DNA of 64,000 nucleotides from Hemicordylus capensis. Taxonomy: Eukaryota; Chordata; Lepidosauria; Squamata; Cordylidae. The notes below the pieces were generated by a model. That model had not been told where the DNA came from and searched no databases. It worked only from the letters and a program-made list of their open reading frames with translations. Both the position numbers and the translations under genes were made by a program. Below, piece by piece: positions 22,141 to 34,080 of the stretch. The stretch lies in the NCBI RefSeq assembly GCF_027244095.1, contig NC_069657.1:307285674-307349673 (forward strand), given 5' to 3'. Position 1 is the stretch's first letter; the number at the start of each line of letters is the position of its first letter.

Positions 22141-22845
22141 GCCTCCCCCACAAATGAATAAGTAGCTCAGGCAAAAATAGGGTTGCCAGGTCCAGGTGGT
22201 GAAAATAGTCAAAATCTATCACATAAAAAGTGGAAATAGTTGGTGCTGTATACCAAAAAAGTCTGAATTTTTTAAAAAAACCACATAAAATTGACATATG
22301 CTAATATGCATTCTTTGCTAAAAACAGGATAATTTGAAATTACAGCTGCCAGCATAGCAGCAGCATACAAATGAGCTCCTCCTGCCTCCACACAGAAAAT
22401 GTTACACACAAGTAAATCCACTGTTTCGATGGATGGATAACAGCCACTTAGTGATTTGAGCCACTCGGTGTTTGCGGCAGGATAGCTCGAACTCCAGAAA
22501 CTCCCTCCAGCACAGAAATAGTTGCAGGGGGCTTAAAATACTTACATATCCGGGCTAAAAATCTACATCTGGGAACCCTAGGCAAAAAGGATATATTTTG
22601 AATATTCACCCAAAAGAAAGAGTCAACAACAAACATGCTTCTGTGAGAAAGTATGTGAACCCTCCATTCAGTAATTGGTGGCACCTCCTTGAACTGCAAT
22701 TACTGCAGCTAAACATTTCCTGTAACTGGTGATCAGTCTCTTGCATCAGCTTGGAGGAATCCTGGCCCATTCTTCTATACAGAGCTGTTTCAGCTCTGTG
22801 ACATTTCAGGGCTTCCTTGCATGAACAGCTTGCTTCAGGTCTTGG
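22141..22845 (-). mobile_element. Tc1/mariner relic, left arm
   Basis: Excluding the hAT at 22178-22580, this is the reverse complement of the Tc1 3' part at 24541-25030. On the minus strand the end of a Tc1 transposase is recognisable (AEISQ-like, then a decayed block equivalent to EEWAKIPPS). It faces outward from the nest. Confidence 0.75.
22178..22580. mobile_element. hAT-like MITE, 403 bp
   Basis: The ends TAGGGTTGCCAGG and ..TCTGGGAACCCTA are inverted repeats. GGCAAAAA is duplicated exactly at 22170-22177 and 22581-22588. It sits inside the left arm of the Tc1 relic. Confidence 0.88.
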
Positions 22846-22849
22846 GGTC

Positions 22850-23171
22850 TGGTAGAGGAGAACTGGTCTTGAGGTAGTGAGCATGAATTTCCCCATTTGC
22901 TAAGCAGGGTCCTCCTTGGTTTGCATTTGAATGGGAGACTACATGTGTGAGCAGTGTAGGATATTCCCCTTAGGGAATGGGTCCGCTCTGTAAAGAGCAT
23001 CTGCATGCTTACCTGCAGAAGGTTCCAGGTTCCCTCCTTGGCATCTCCAAAATAGGGCTGAGAGAGATTCCTGCCTGCAATCTTGGAGGAGCTACTGCCA
23101 GTCTGTGTAGACAACAGTAAGCTAGATGGACCAGTGATCTGACTCGATATATATAGCATCTTCCTACGTTC
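22850..23171 (+). mobile_element. 5S rRNA-headed SINE nested in a Tc1 relic
   Basis: Head GCTAAGCAGGGTCCTCCTTGG and GAATGGGAGAC, body GGGCTGAGAGAGATTCCTGC, tail ending CATCTTCCTACGTTC. A palindromic hAT element starts in its tail at 23172, and tail-like sequence (TGTTCCTATG) resumes at 24511. Confidence 0.85.
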
Positions 23172-23240
23172 TAGTGATGTGCGAATCAATTCAGGAACAA
23201 ACTGATTTGTACCCAAATCTAGCTGATTCAGGTGATTTGG

Positions 23241-23318
23241 TTGTTGTAAGGAGAAACTTAAGTATGTAGTACACCGCTCTGGGCTCCTTGGAGGAAGAGC
23301 AGGATATAAATGCAAACA
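23241..23318 (+). repeat. MIR-like SINE tail inside the palindromic hAT
   Basis: AGGAGAAACTTAAGTATGTA, TACACCGCTCTGGGCTCCTT and GAGCAGGATATAAATGCAAA match the MIR tail at 173-384. Confidence 0.65.
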
Positions 23319-24090
23319 AATCATCCCTGTGGTCCATTGGTAGATTCAGGTACAAATCTAATCATGCCAGATTTGATTCGAATTGCTTTGCGATCCGGAG
23401 TGCTCCTTTTATTTTCCCCAGATTTCCAGCTTTCATTTTTTTAAAAAAAGCTAAGCTGTAGCCCTTGAAGAAGTGGAGTTATGGAACAAAATGTGTGCTC
23501 ATTATTTTTCAAGTGTATTTTTCAAATATATAGTAAGTTTTCCTCAATGTATCCCTATAAGGATCCATTGCACATCTTCATTTCTTCTATTCATTTTGAC
23601 TGTCTTTGGACAGTGCCAACTGTCAACTGCCATGTGCCAACTACATCTCCCTCCCACCTGCAAGGCAGTGGGGTACTACTCAGTTTATGGTCTAGGAATT
23701 ATTTCAAGTGTTTAGATTCTTTGGTGTCTAATAACCTTTCCTCATAATGAATCCCTATGAGGATTCATTACACACCAAAGAGTCTAAACATCTCCAAAAT
23801 TCCTAAAATATAAACTGAGTACCCAGTGGCTTGCGGGTTGGGGGGTAGTTGGCACATAGGATGCCACTAATTCTCCACCCCAGCCTGCTATGCAGTGGGG
23901 TCAAAATGAACAGAAGAAATGAAGGCACTTTCCAATGACAGTCAAAATGAACAGAAGAAATGAAGGTGTGCAATGAATCCTCATAGGGATTCATTATGAG
24001 GAAAAGTTATTATACACCAAAGAATCTAAACACTTGAAAAATAATGACTGCACATTTTGCTCCATAACTCCACTTCTACAGGCTTAGCTT

Positions 24091-24094
24091 TTAA

Positions 24095-24160
<66 letters not shown>
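24091..24160. repeat. (AAAG)n microsatellite
   Basis: About 17 AAAG units in the right arm of the palindromic hAT. The left arm has only a short A-rich run at the matching place, so it expanded after the palindrome formed. Confidence 0.95.
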
Positions 24161-24161
<1 letters not shown>

Positions 24162-24540
24162 CTGGAGATCTATGTTAGGGTTAGGATAGGGTGACCTTGA
24201 ATCACCATTATTCCCGATGGCAGAAATATACAAAATCAATAAAAATTAAAATAAATATATTAAAAATCAACAAAGTGCCCCACTGTCTTGAACTTTGGGT
24301 GGAAGTGGTTTCCCTGGGGACCTACCTACTACCCATATTTGGTGCCCCTGAGACCTTTATAAGTGGTCAGAATTGATCCATATCCAAATCAAATCAAATC
24401 CAAATTGAATCTGGGGTGATTCAGGGGGACAGATCCAGACACAAAACAAATCAGGAGTGATTCAATTTGGGTACAAATCGAATAAAAAAAATTATTTGTG
24501 CACATCCTTATGTTCCTATGTCTTGCCACAACATTTCAAT

Positions 24541-25601
24541 AGGGTTTACAGTATGAAGAAAAATTATGAATTTTCTACAGTATGAAGAAAAAGGACCTAA
24601 ACATTCACCTAAGTCTACTACAGAATGGCTGAAAAAGAAGTAATTTTGTGTTTTGGAGTGGCCAAGTCAAAGTCACAACCTAAACCATATTGAAATTTTG
24701 TGGCAAGACCTGAAATGAGCTGTTCATGCAATGAAGCCCTGAAATATCACAGAGCTGAAACAGTTTTGTGCGGAAGAATAGGCCAAGATTCCTCCAAGCC
24801 CAATGCGAGGGACTGATCACCAGTCACAGGAAACATTGACTCGCAGTTATTGCTGCTCAAGGAGGTGTCACTAGTTACTGAATGGAGCGTTCACATACTT
24901 TCTCACAGAAGCATGTTTGTTGTTGACTCTTTCTGTTTGGTGAATATTCAAATTATATCCCTTTTGCTTGAGTTACTTATTTAATGGGGTAGCCTTTATC
25001 TCTTATCAGGGTTTAAGCTTAGGATTGAATTGTTGGGAATTCTCTCTGGTAAGAGAATCCCTTTTTCATTATAGCAGAGTGCACAGAGGCACAACACAGC
25101 GGAATTTAGTAGGCATGTGTGTATGCTGAGAGTAAAGTAACTTGGAGCCAGTTCATAGTTTCAAATCAATATATATAGCATTTATTAGAGAACTCAATTC
25201 TGGATAGGAAAGTGAGGAGTTAGGATCTCTAATCTAGCTAGCTAGCTGGATGCAGATGGATTTTGCATCTCTGCACACATGGTGCAGGGGAGATGAGCTT
25301 GCATGTTGCAAGGTAGAAGGAACAGGAAGAGAGGGGAGAGAGGAAGGAAGTGTCTGGAAGGAAGGAAGTGTCCCTAAGAGTAGCAATCTACATTCCAAAG
25401 GGATAGTGTCAGAGCAGTAGAGAAGGGATGACCAATGTCTTCACCCTCTAGCTCTGGGACTCACTAGTCTGTCCTCCACTGTCACTGAGACAAGAGACAG
25501 TGCATAGTCCTTCACTTCCAACATGAATCATGTTTTGAATAAGAATTGCACTAACATTCTGACCATCCTAGGGGGTTCACAAACTTTTTCTTAGCACTGT
25601 A
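24541..25601 (+). mobile_element. Tc1/mariner relic, right arm
   Basis: It encodes WLKKK, EWPSQSHNLNHIEILWQDLK (the I-E-x-L-W box holding the final catalytic acid of the DDE transposase) and decayed AKIPPS and VTSY ends. The terminal sequence GGGGGTTCACAAACTTTTTC then TTAGCACTGTA is a typical Tc1-type inverted-repeat end at a TA. A solo LTR (25031-25523) interrupts it. Upstream transposase sequence is missing. Confidence 0.8.
25031..25523. mobile_element. Solo LTR of a retrovirus-like or LTR element (fossil)
   Basis: A 493-bp unit begins TGTTGGGAATTC and ends CACTTCCAACA, with short inverted TGTTGG/CCAACA termini. It is flanked by the 5-bp duplication TGAAT (25026-25030 and 25524-25528). It lies inside the Tc1 relic and is younger than it. 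No internal genes are present; the layout is that of a single LTR left after recombination. Family not determined. Confidence 0.75.
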
Positions 25602-28600
25602 AGTAAAATTAGAGACTTAACTTTTTAATTTTTTTTTAAAAGGTGAGTATTCAGGAAAAGATACTGGAGCATTCTTGAGAGTGACTGGTTTCCATAGGAG
25701 GTACCTTTGGCACACTGGAAATGAATATTAAAAACTGATTCCATCATTTATTTCAATCACCCTACATTATTCCACATTCCATTACCAGATATGCTTATGA
25801 AATGCCTTTTCCTCTTTCAGGCCCTACCTACCAGACAAATAAATCACCCCTTGATCTCCTGTTATCTGGCCTACATCAACAACAAGGCACAGAACAGGGA
25901 AAGGATCCCACACTACAAGCAAGGCTATAAATAGCCAGCCAGAACATCCACTGGAGGGATTTGAGGGTGATTCCAATCATTGGAAATAATACAGTTTGCA
26001 ATCATTGTTTCTAGACATTGAAAGCAACACAGCAGCTGCTGTGATCCAATGCTTATCAATATCACTTTACCTGTCAGCCCAAGGGAACTGTCAGCCCAAT
26101 GGAGGTGCCACAGTTTGCCCTGGAAAATTCTGTACCAAATGACAGTTTAACAGGATGCTTTCTTCCTTTGGGTAGTACCTACAGCACTTCCAGTTAAACA
26201 CTCAGCTGTGAAACGTCTGTGTGGGAAGTTCCCATACAGACTTCCCTCAACTCTCACATGCCATAAAAGTGTAGGAAGTTTCAAGATAAATGCACAATGT
26301 TATATGGAAATATAATGGAGACAACAGCATGTCTAAAACAGGCCCAAACAGTTTCTGCTGTTATTTGAAAGCCAGAAACAAGAAAATAAAATAAATGAAG
26401 AGCATATTGTGAAATAATTTCTGTGAAATATTGTCTTGTGCTATTGAAGAAGGCCTGTCTACTCTTGAGGAGAGACTGGAAAATCAGTTAAATTGGCTTG
26501 TTTATAGTGGTTACATGATATAAACTATAATACTATTCATGGAGACCACATAAATATTGCACTTAGGATGTTAAAACTGGATTTCTCCTGAGGTCATGCA
26601 GATGACATGATTTTTCTGCTCATTGTCAAGGTGAAGTGGCTTTGGTGATCTCATCTTGGTTCCCACTGGACATTTATCTATATTTTAAAAAGGCCTCTCA
26701 CCATGTATTTTTTGGAATAGTTTGAAAACCACTTTTAAACATAAGTCCAGGACTGGGATAGAGGCAAAGAGAAGCTAAAATTAAGTCAGTCTAGTATAGC
26801 CATGTGTGGGAAACTGTACCACACTGACCATACAATATATACAATTGAGGGGGGGACCTTACATGAGAGGCGGGGGGAAAGGACAAAATCTATGTATTTA
26901 TTTTGTGGTCTATGAAATTCTGTTCTCTGTTACATTGGCTAGCTATGCTGCTATAAATCAGCATTGTGCTTTTGATTTCAAAAACCATCAAAATCTAAAT
27001 CCGCCAATGAACTGGTCCAATTTTGTGTCCAAGATTGTCCAAAGGAAACAATTAGAAAAAAAACATTAAATTAATTCCCTTTGACTAATTGATGTATCTA
27101 GGGCAAGTTCTTGGATGACAGATGTCTCTGGGAACCAAGCCATTACATTCTGTGGTATTAAGATCAATCTCTGTGAGGAAATTCCCTTCAATGTCCAGGA
27201 TAAGTACATGATTTTTTAGGTAGTGGCTGTCTTTGGACATAACATGGAACCGTGGGTCTAATGGACTTATAGTTCCACGCACCCCCTCCTTCGACTACAG
27301 TTGGGGCAATGGGGTGCCAGCATTTGGACATAATCATTGCACTGCAGAACTGGAAGTACAGGCGGTGGTCCTCAATACAAACGGAAGGTACAATTCTCTG
27401 TCCAGGGAGGGAAACTGAGGGTCCATTTTTTTGCTGAACCTGCAGTTGCCCACATTTGGACATGCAGAAGGGACCTCTGGTTTCGTGTTACATGTGAATA
27501 TGATCGTTGTGCTGGGAGATGAATTCTCTGCCACAGACTCCTTAAAAAGGATGCTAGTAAATCCGTGTCATGGCAGAATTTTTAACCAAATACATTCTGT
27601 TCTGCTAGTATACTTTGATCTCTTCTAGCAGGGCATAGCAAGGCTGGAGTCAGCCCTGGGACAAGAAGTGATGATAGGTCCCGGCCCCCACTCCCCAGCC
27701 TCTTGCCGCCTTCTCCTTCCTCCCATGTCTTTGCAGAAAAACTGAAAAAGCATGGTGAAATAAAAAAACATTCCTGGCATTGTTTCTCTCACTCCTATTC
27801 ATATAATATCATAACAACACATTCCCCCCTCCTGCCATACAGACACATTCATACACACTTGCTACACCCCTGCCACATAGTTCTGTATCATCCAAAGTCT
27901 ATAGGCATTCCTCTATGCCCTCACAGATAAATATTTCCTTTGGAAATAACAGTTGCACCTTGGCAACTACCCGACTCACCCACCCCTAAGACTAGCCTTG
28001 GTAAAGAAACTGCGGAGTAATGCATCACTTGGTACCAAACATTTGAAATTTGGCTAGTTTGGAAACAAACTTTCCAAGCTCAGAAAACAGCGGTCAACAT
28101 TCTGTGCAAGCAAACAAAGCATGTGTGCAGCACTAGGGTCCCTGCTTTTGAAGTGCACGTGCTTGTGTGTGTGTATGTGGGGGCGTGATTTTCACGGCTC
28201 CTCTTTCCCTGGAAATGCTCCATGTGACCAGGAAGTCCTTGAGGACTATGCAGCCCCTCAGGGATGTACTTCTGGGTTGCACAGAGTACTTCTTGGAAAA
28301 GAAGGGATCAGCAAAAATTGCCCTCCCACAAGCATCTGTGCTTCAGAAGCAGGGGTGCTAGTGCTGCACATTTGCTTTCTTTGCTTGCACAAGCACAGGA
28401 GTAGTCAGGATGATGGCCAGTAATCAGTTACGGGTTTGGCCCCAAACCTGCCTCAGTTCCATGTCTGGGTCATAATTGCTTGCGATGACAATATCTCCTG
28501 AGCATATCAGATTGCTATTGAATGCTATTGCAAGGCTTCCTGTTGGATGGGTGAAAACTTTTGCCACTATTTACAACATCCAGAAAATGTTGCCAAAGAA

Positions 28601-28667
28601 GAGACAATTTTTCAGATGATGAAAACTCTGGCAAAAAGCACTCCCTCTGCTTTGACACAGTCCGAGC
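25602..28667. other. Unassigned stretch
   Basis: Around 27235-27480 the motif CATTTGGACAT appears twice in a partly repeated layout, suggesting a decayed element with undefined ends; a hAT end fragment lies at 27629. No coding support elsewhere. Confidence 0.35.
27629..27720 (+). repeat. hAT end fragment
   Basis: GCAGGGCATAGCAAGGCTGG followed by GAGTCAGCCCTGGGACAAG resembles the CAGGGGCGTA...CAAGGTTGG end of the 5784/6792 family. The other end was not found. Confidence 0.5.
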
Positions 28668-28980
28668 TGGTCTTGTAGTAGCAAGCATGAATCACCCCCT
28701 TTGCTAAGCAAGGCCCACCCTGGTTTGCATTTGAATGGAAGACATGTGTGAGTACTGTAAGATATTCTCCTTAGGGGATGGGGCTGTTCTGGGAAGAGCA
28801 TCTGCCTGCTTGCATGCAGAAGGTTCCAAGTTCCCTTCTGGGCATCTTCAAAATAGGGGCTGAGAGAGACTCCTGCCTGCAACCTTGGAGAAGCCACTGC
28901 CAGTCTGGGTAGACAATACTGAGCTAGATGGAACAACGGTTGGACTCAGTAGAAGGCAGCTTCCTGTGTTCCTATGTTCC
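28668..28980 (+). mobile_element. 5S rRNA-headed SINE
   Basis: AGCTGGTCTTGTAGTAGCAA opens the head, followed by GCTAAGCAAGGCCCACCCTGG and GAATGGAAGAC. The B-box-like GAAGGTTCCAAGTTCC and the CAGCTTCCTGTGTTCCTATG tail are present. Full length by comparison with the other copies. Confidence 0.85.
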
Positions 28981-30595
28981 TTAGAACAATACTTCAAATG
29001 CTCTGAATGTTTTGTATGTATGCCGGTAATGGTAGATGTGGAGATCTTTAATGGTGAACTAACAGAAGAAGGTCTTACTTTTAGAAAGACCTGCAATGTT
29101 ACAACAGACACACATGTCTCAAAAGATATATTTTAATTCAAGGACTATCCTGTGCATGAACATGATATTAATACAGAAGAGGACAAGACTAACTTTCAGT
29201 AAACAATCACTTAAATTTATTTTTAAAGAATTAAAGTGTGCATTCTGATTAAGGAATTAGTAAAAAACATTTGCATGGGGAATATAACAAAATGCACTCT
29301 TTCATTGGGAAATTAGCACAGTAAAACAATACATTCAAGCAGCAATTGGAATACATAGAGAAACCATTGAATACTGGGAGGTGAAATGCCTAGACTGTCT
29401 GCTTAGCAGCTTGTATTGGCGATAACTTAAAATGGCTGACTATCATAGAGACTACGAGAGAGATCCTAGAACTGATGATTCTGAAAGGAGGAAGAAAATG
29501 AAAGGGTAGCAAAACTAGGGAAGAGAAAATTATGAACTGAGGTGAAGAGATTTATCAAGTAGGATGTGTCATAACTCCTGCCAGAGGAAGAGCAGAGGAG
29601 TTCACTGGGGTGAATCCTTGACTGTAAGGAATTCACAGTAGGCTGTCACCATCCACTTTATTTTGATGTGGGAAAACCCACTCTCCATGTAAGATTTCGG
29701 GGGGTGGGTAAAGTGGCAAGACCCTTCCTGGAATGGCTGAGCAGTCTTGGACCTCCAAAGGCATGTAAGAAAGTCAGAACCAAAAATGAAGAGTAGCACA
29801 CATCACCAAGGGTTTATTATTAGATTAAAAGAAAAACAAGAGTATGCAATAATAACAATTGTCTTATTGTAACTGTCTTACAAAGCAGATTGTAAGAGAG
29901 AGGTTTTCATTAACCAGGCAACTTAGATTCAAGCAATACAATAAAGGAAAATAGCTTCCCTCAGTCATCTAACTGAACTGGTCCATATCTTATTACTCAC
30001 CAGCAGGAATCTTCCTGCTGTCTCCCGGCTGTGGCCTTCCCATTTCCCCAGCAATTTCTCTGCTTGCTGCTTGCTCAGGGCACTCTTGTGATAGAAAAAA
30101 CTAAAGAAAAGGCTTTCTCTTCTTCTGTAGGTGGCTGTGAGAGTAGTTCCTGCCCATTCCTTTGGATTGGTCCTTCTGTTTTGATTTTCCTGGTTTTTTC
30201 CCTCTTATTAGGAAAGGCCCTCCCTCCCACCAGTTGCTCTAAGTAAAGCCTAGTCTTCCCTCAAATCCTTCCCCTTACTACAAGAAGGAATAGGCAAAAT
30301 TAGGAGATGCACTGCAGTTGTGGTACCACTGGACCAAATGTATATAGTCTGCTGTGGTAAAGCCAGCTCTGAAGGGTGGAGGTGGCAGGCGGCAGGCAAA
30401 GTCAGGAGAGGCTTTTTGGAGTTAAGTGCTGTGAGGCAGGAGGATAGTGAACAGAAAAGGGAGACAGAATATTAGAGAACCCAGATGACTCAGGATGGAG
30501 GAAGGTGCCTATTCAGGAATATGGACCTTTGCTGTACTCTGGGCACACAAATGTCAATCTGAACTAGTTGTTGGTGTTTAAAATATAAAACACTT
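28981..30595. other. Unassigned stretch
   Basis: No coding signal. About 29565-30290 has a C/T-rich right half and could be an old LTR, but ends and target duplication were not found. Confidence 0.3.
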
Positions 30596-31060
30596 TAGGG
30601 CTATACACACGATAGTCTGCTGCCACTCTAAAGGGCGACCAGGAAGGCAGTAGCTTACCTGTCTTCCCTAGCAGATGAGCAGTGGCATTCTTCCCTTCGC
30701 CCAAACGGATGGCAGTGTGGCAAAGGGAAATCCTGGGAGCGAAAGGACTCCCCCTCACCAATCCCAGGGTGCCCCAGGGCATGAGTGTGGTGGCTGCTCT
30801 TGTTAGAGCAACCACCACACTCAGTGCAGCCACACCTTTCTCCTGATTTGATGTCGGAAATGGTGGTGGGCTGGGGAGAAGCTGTTTAACTCAGCGGTGA
30901 TCACAGATGCATTTAGTCTCGGCTAAAAGCTGGGTTAAGAAGTGGGGCTTGGCGCAGGGGCAGCGCTGTGAGCGACTTTGCTCCCGATGCTTTACATGTG
31001 CAGCCTGACCTAGGCTGGGCTGCCCTAACCTGAGTGAGGCTGCACGTGTGTATAGCTTCA
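30596..31060. mobile_element. Terminal-inverted-repeat element, TAGGGCTATACACACG family
   Basis: The left end TAGGGCTATACACACG and right end CACGTGTGTATAGCTTCA are inverted repeats about 465 bases apart. The interior is GC-rich, without an open frame. No clear target duplication was found. It looks like a hAT-type MITE. Confidence 0.55.
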
Positions 31061-31362
31061 ATATGTGTTCTATACATGTGGCAATATGTCACCTCTAACT
31101 TGACTCACATACTGTAAATGCCTGTGATTCAAGAACTGTTTGAAAATCCCTTTGGACTCTGCTTTTGCTGGTTAAAGAATAGAAAAAGTCATTGAGGGAA
31201 ATAAAACTTGCAGAAGAGATTTGAGGAAGGATTTTTATCTGCAGGGCAGCTGGAAAAGTCTTTGTTGACACTTAGACACTCAGCCTGCTTCTGTGGTTTC
31301 AGTTCTAAGGAAAGGTCACAAGGTTAGAGGGCAGAAATAGAGAAGAAACAGGTAGACCTGTA

Positions 31363-31640
31363 AGTTTTTCACATAGGGCTTTTAAGGCCCTTTAGCTTGC
31401 ATCTCCTCTGGAATGGAGGGTGCGCGTTCACATATTGGACAGATTTATCCCCAAATCCCTGTGAGCTTCACACAAAATTTGGATTTTTCACTGCGCGTTA
31501 GAGTGCAGCCCAATTTATATCTGGGTTCTAAAAATCCACTTTTTGTGTTGGGTTTTTGGGACAACTTCAAGTTCGCAGTAAAGCCTCCCAGAAAACTTGT
31601 GGTAAAGCCTGCTGTGTGGAGAACTCCCTGGTGATTGAAG
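31363..31640. repeat. Unclassified interspersed repeat, copy 1
   Basis: CTTTTAAGGCCCTTTAGC, CATCTCCTCTGGAATGGAGG and GTTCACATATTGGACAGATT are shared with 57484-57600. Ends are not resolved. Confidence 0.55.
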
Positions 31641-33412
31641 TTGGGAAGGAGGGGAGATATGCCTTTCCTTTCTGCATAGCATTCTTGGACTGTAAGCAAG
31701 ATGATCAGGGCCCTGTTTAGCAAGGGGAGCTCCATATGGCTAGGGTGGAATTTGGAGATAGTGGGGTGCAGAAGGGCTCTCTGGGCAAGAGGACAGAGGT
31801 ACGCGTAGGATAGCAGAGAATGATTTCACAGACATCCTCTCTCTGAGCTTGCTGTGGGATGAATGGCTCTCAATAGATTTTGACTCCCAAATTCAATAGA
31901 TTTGGACTCTCTTCCATTCAGGTGGGCAAGGGTGAGGGGAAGGTAACTCAAAATAAAATTACCTTGGTTGACTGTCTCCTATTGTGAAGATGTGGGGAAG
32001 AAATCTGCTGCTCTTCTAGCCCTGCTACTGTTTCACATTCTATTGCCTAGGAAATCCAGGAAATCATGATACTTGGCTGGGTCAGTCAACATCTCTAATT
32101 TAGCTTCTGGCAAGGATTTAATTAGGGGTTTTGTGTTTCCCATACTAATCCAGTCAGTGAGAATGGGAATCACTTTGAGTTGAAGGATGTTGTTCCTTCA
32201 TTTGGGATTCAATTTACACTCGATTTACATTTACATTACCCAGATGAGTGATTACAGGTTTCTGGGACCATGCTCCCAGACGGGCAGAGCTGCCTAGTGC
32301 AGCATGCAGCTTCAGAGGTTGGGACGATGCATCCCGGCCTCTGGGAATCCCACAATGCACTGTGTGACATAGCCCCAGTGAACACACAATCCGGTAGTCT
32401 GGGTTAAAGGAACGCTTGCTCCCTTAATCTTGGGTTACAGCTGGGTTAGGCAGTGCTGCCCCACTGGGATCGGCCCCAGTACCTGCAGTTCTCATATACA
32501 GTCTAACCCAGGCTAGACTACAAATGTGTAGAAAATCAGAAAACCTGGTTTGGCTTGAACTGAACCAGACTCAAGGTTTTAATTGGGTCTGGTTCAGTTC
32601 TGTGCACAGTCAAGCTGGGCCTAGTTCGGTTCAAATCTGAACTGGTTCAGGCCTGGCTTGAAGGGGGTGGAGGGCAGTAAAAGTGTAAAAAAAATGACAG
32701 TCTTAAAGCCACTGAGGGCTTTGGCGGCCTTGGGGGGTGCTGTGGCAGCTGTGGGGAGGGGATCTCCAGAGGCTCCCCTCCACCCCGCCAGCCTCTCCCT
32801 GGTATCCCACGGGCCAGTTTGGGGCCAGTTTGGGCCTCTGTGCTAATGTGGTGGCCATTCTGGGGGCCACCACACATGCACTGTGGCCCTTTGTGTGAGC
32901 TGGAGAAGAGCCTCAATTGTTCTTTGGCAGTCTCAACCTGGTTTTGCCTGGAAGACTCTGGGCTGAAAAGGAAATCTAATGACTTATTTACCAGCCTGGA
33001 TGGGCAAGATATTCTGAAAGATCTAAACCTAATATGCATTACATGTAGGGTATGGAAAACCCATACTTGAATTGTTAATCAGGTGCCTCTTGGCACTGAA
33101 ATCTCTAAATTAAGGCAAACAAAAGGCCATTGGGATTTGAATAGATAGCTGCATGTTGGCTAAAGAAAATATGATTCTCTTTCATTTATTATATTACTAT
33201 GATCTGATCCTGATTCTCTATCCTTGTTAAATGTGCAATTTGACCAGGATTGTTCAGAAATTCACAATCAGCTCTGCAGAGTTCAGCAATCCTGGTTAAC
33301 TCTTTAATTAGGATTACCATGATTGTGAAAACACCTCAAATATAAGGGAGCATCTAGCCTAATAATATGCACATGCACTTCACACTGAGCCTACACATTT
33401 TCCAGAAGCATT

Positions 33413-34072
33413 CAGCCGCGGAGCCAGCCAAACAGCAGCCTGGGTCCAGCCCTGCTCGGCGACCCCCTCCAGAAACGCCCGTGCGTGTGACGTCACACAC
33501 ACACACGGGGGCATGGCTCGGGCTGCAGAGGAGCCCAGAGCGAACTCCCCCCTCCCGCCCGGGCTACTGAGAGCCCAAGTGAACTCTCCATCTGTTATTT
33601 CAGGCAGCGCCGGGTGCCCAATGGGATGTTTCCCCCTTTCTCTCTCTCCACACTGAGCCTACACATTTTCCAGAAGCATTCAGCTGTGGAGCCAGCCGAA
33701 TGGTGGCCTGGGTCTGGCCCTGCTCGGTGGTCCCCTCCAGATACGCCCATGCACGTGATGTCACACACAAAGGGGCCATGGCCTAGGCTGCCGAGAACCT
33801 GAATGAGCTCTCAGCTTGTCATTTCAGGCAGTGCTGGCTGCTCGATAGGACATTTTTCTGGAGGGAGAGAAAGGGAAAAACATCCTTTCGGGCAGCCGGC
33901 GCTGCCTGAAATAACTGACGGAAAGTTCTCCCAGGTTCTCGGCGGCCTGGGCGTGGGAGGGGCGGGTCCTCTCTGGGCTCCTCCGGAGCCTGAGCCATGG
34001 GGCTTTGGTGGCCCTCTTCATTGGCGGCCCGGGTTCTTTGGACCCATTGGCACAATAGTGGCTACGCTCCTG
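33413..34072. mobile_element. Palindromic hAT element with a duplicated left half
   Basis: The core element 33681-34072 starts CAGCTGTGGAGCCAGCC and ends GTGGCTACGCTCCTG, with GAAGCATT at 33673-33680 and 34073-34080. A 268-bp tandem copy (33383-33650) repeats the flank, the same GAAGCATT (33405-33412) and the left half. The right half is an inverted copy of part of the left (CAGGCAGCGCCGG and its complement), with the centre near 33866. Copy one holds TGACGTCA at 33488-33495. Confidence 0.85.
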
Positions 34073-34080
34073 GAAGCATT

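Larger units (their letters stand above)
23172..24510. mobile_element. Palindromic hAT-type element (1.34 kb)
   Basis: The ends TAGTGATGTGCGAATC and ..TTTGTGCACATCCTTA pair with each other. The interior is a long imperfect palindrome centred near 23760 (TCCTCATAATGAATCCCTAT and its complement) with arms of about 300 bases. It holds an (AAAG)n tract (24091-24160) and a MIR tail. It inserted in the tail of the 5S-headed SINE, and the flanks there are similar but imperfect duplications. Confidence 0.75.

Noticed and set aside
22850-22960. Possible 5S rRNA gene
   Set aside because: Only part of the 5S-like sequence is conserved, and it forms the head of a dispersed SINE found in several copies.
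29565-30290. Possible second LTR
   Set aside because: Composition is suggestive, but no convincing terminal TG/CA pair with a matching short duplication was found.
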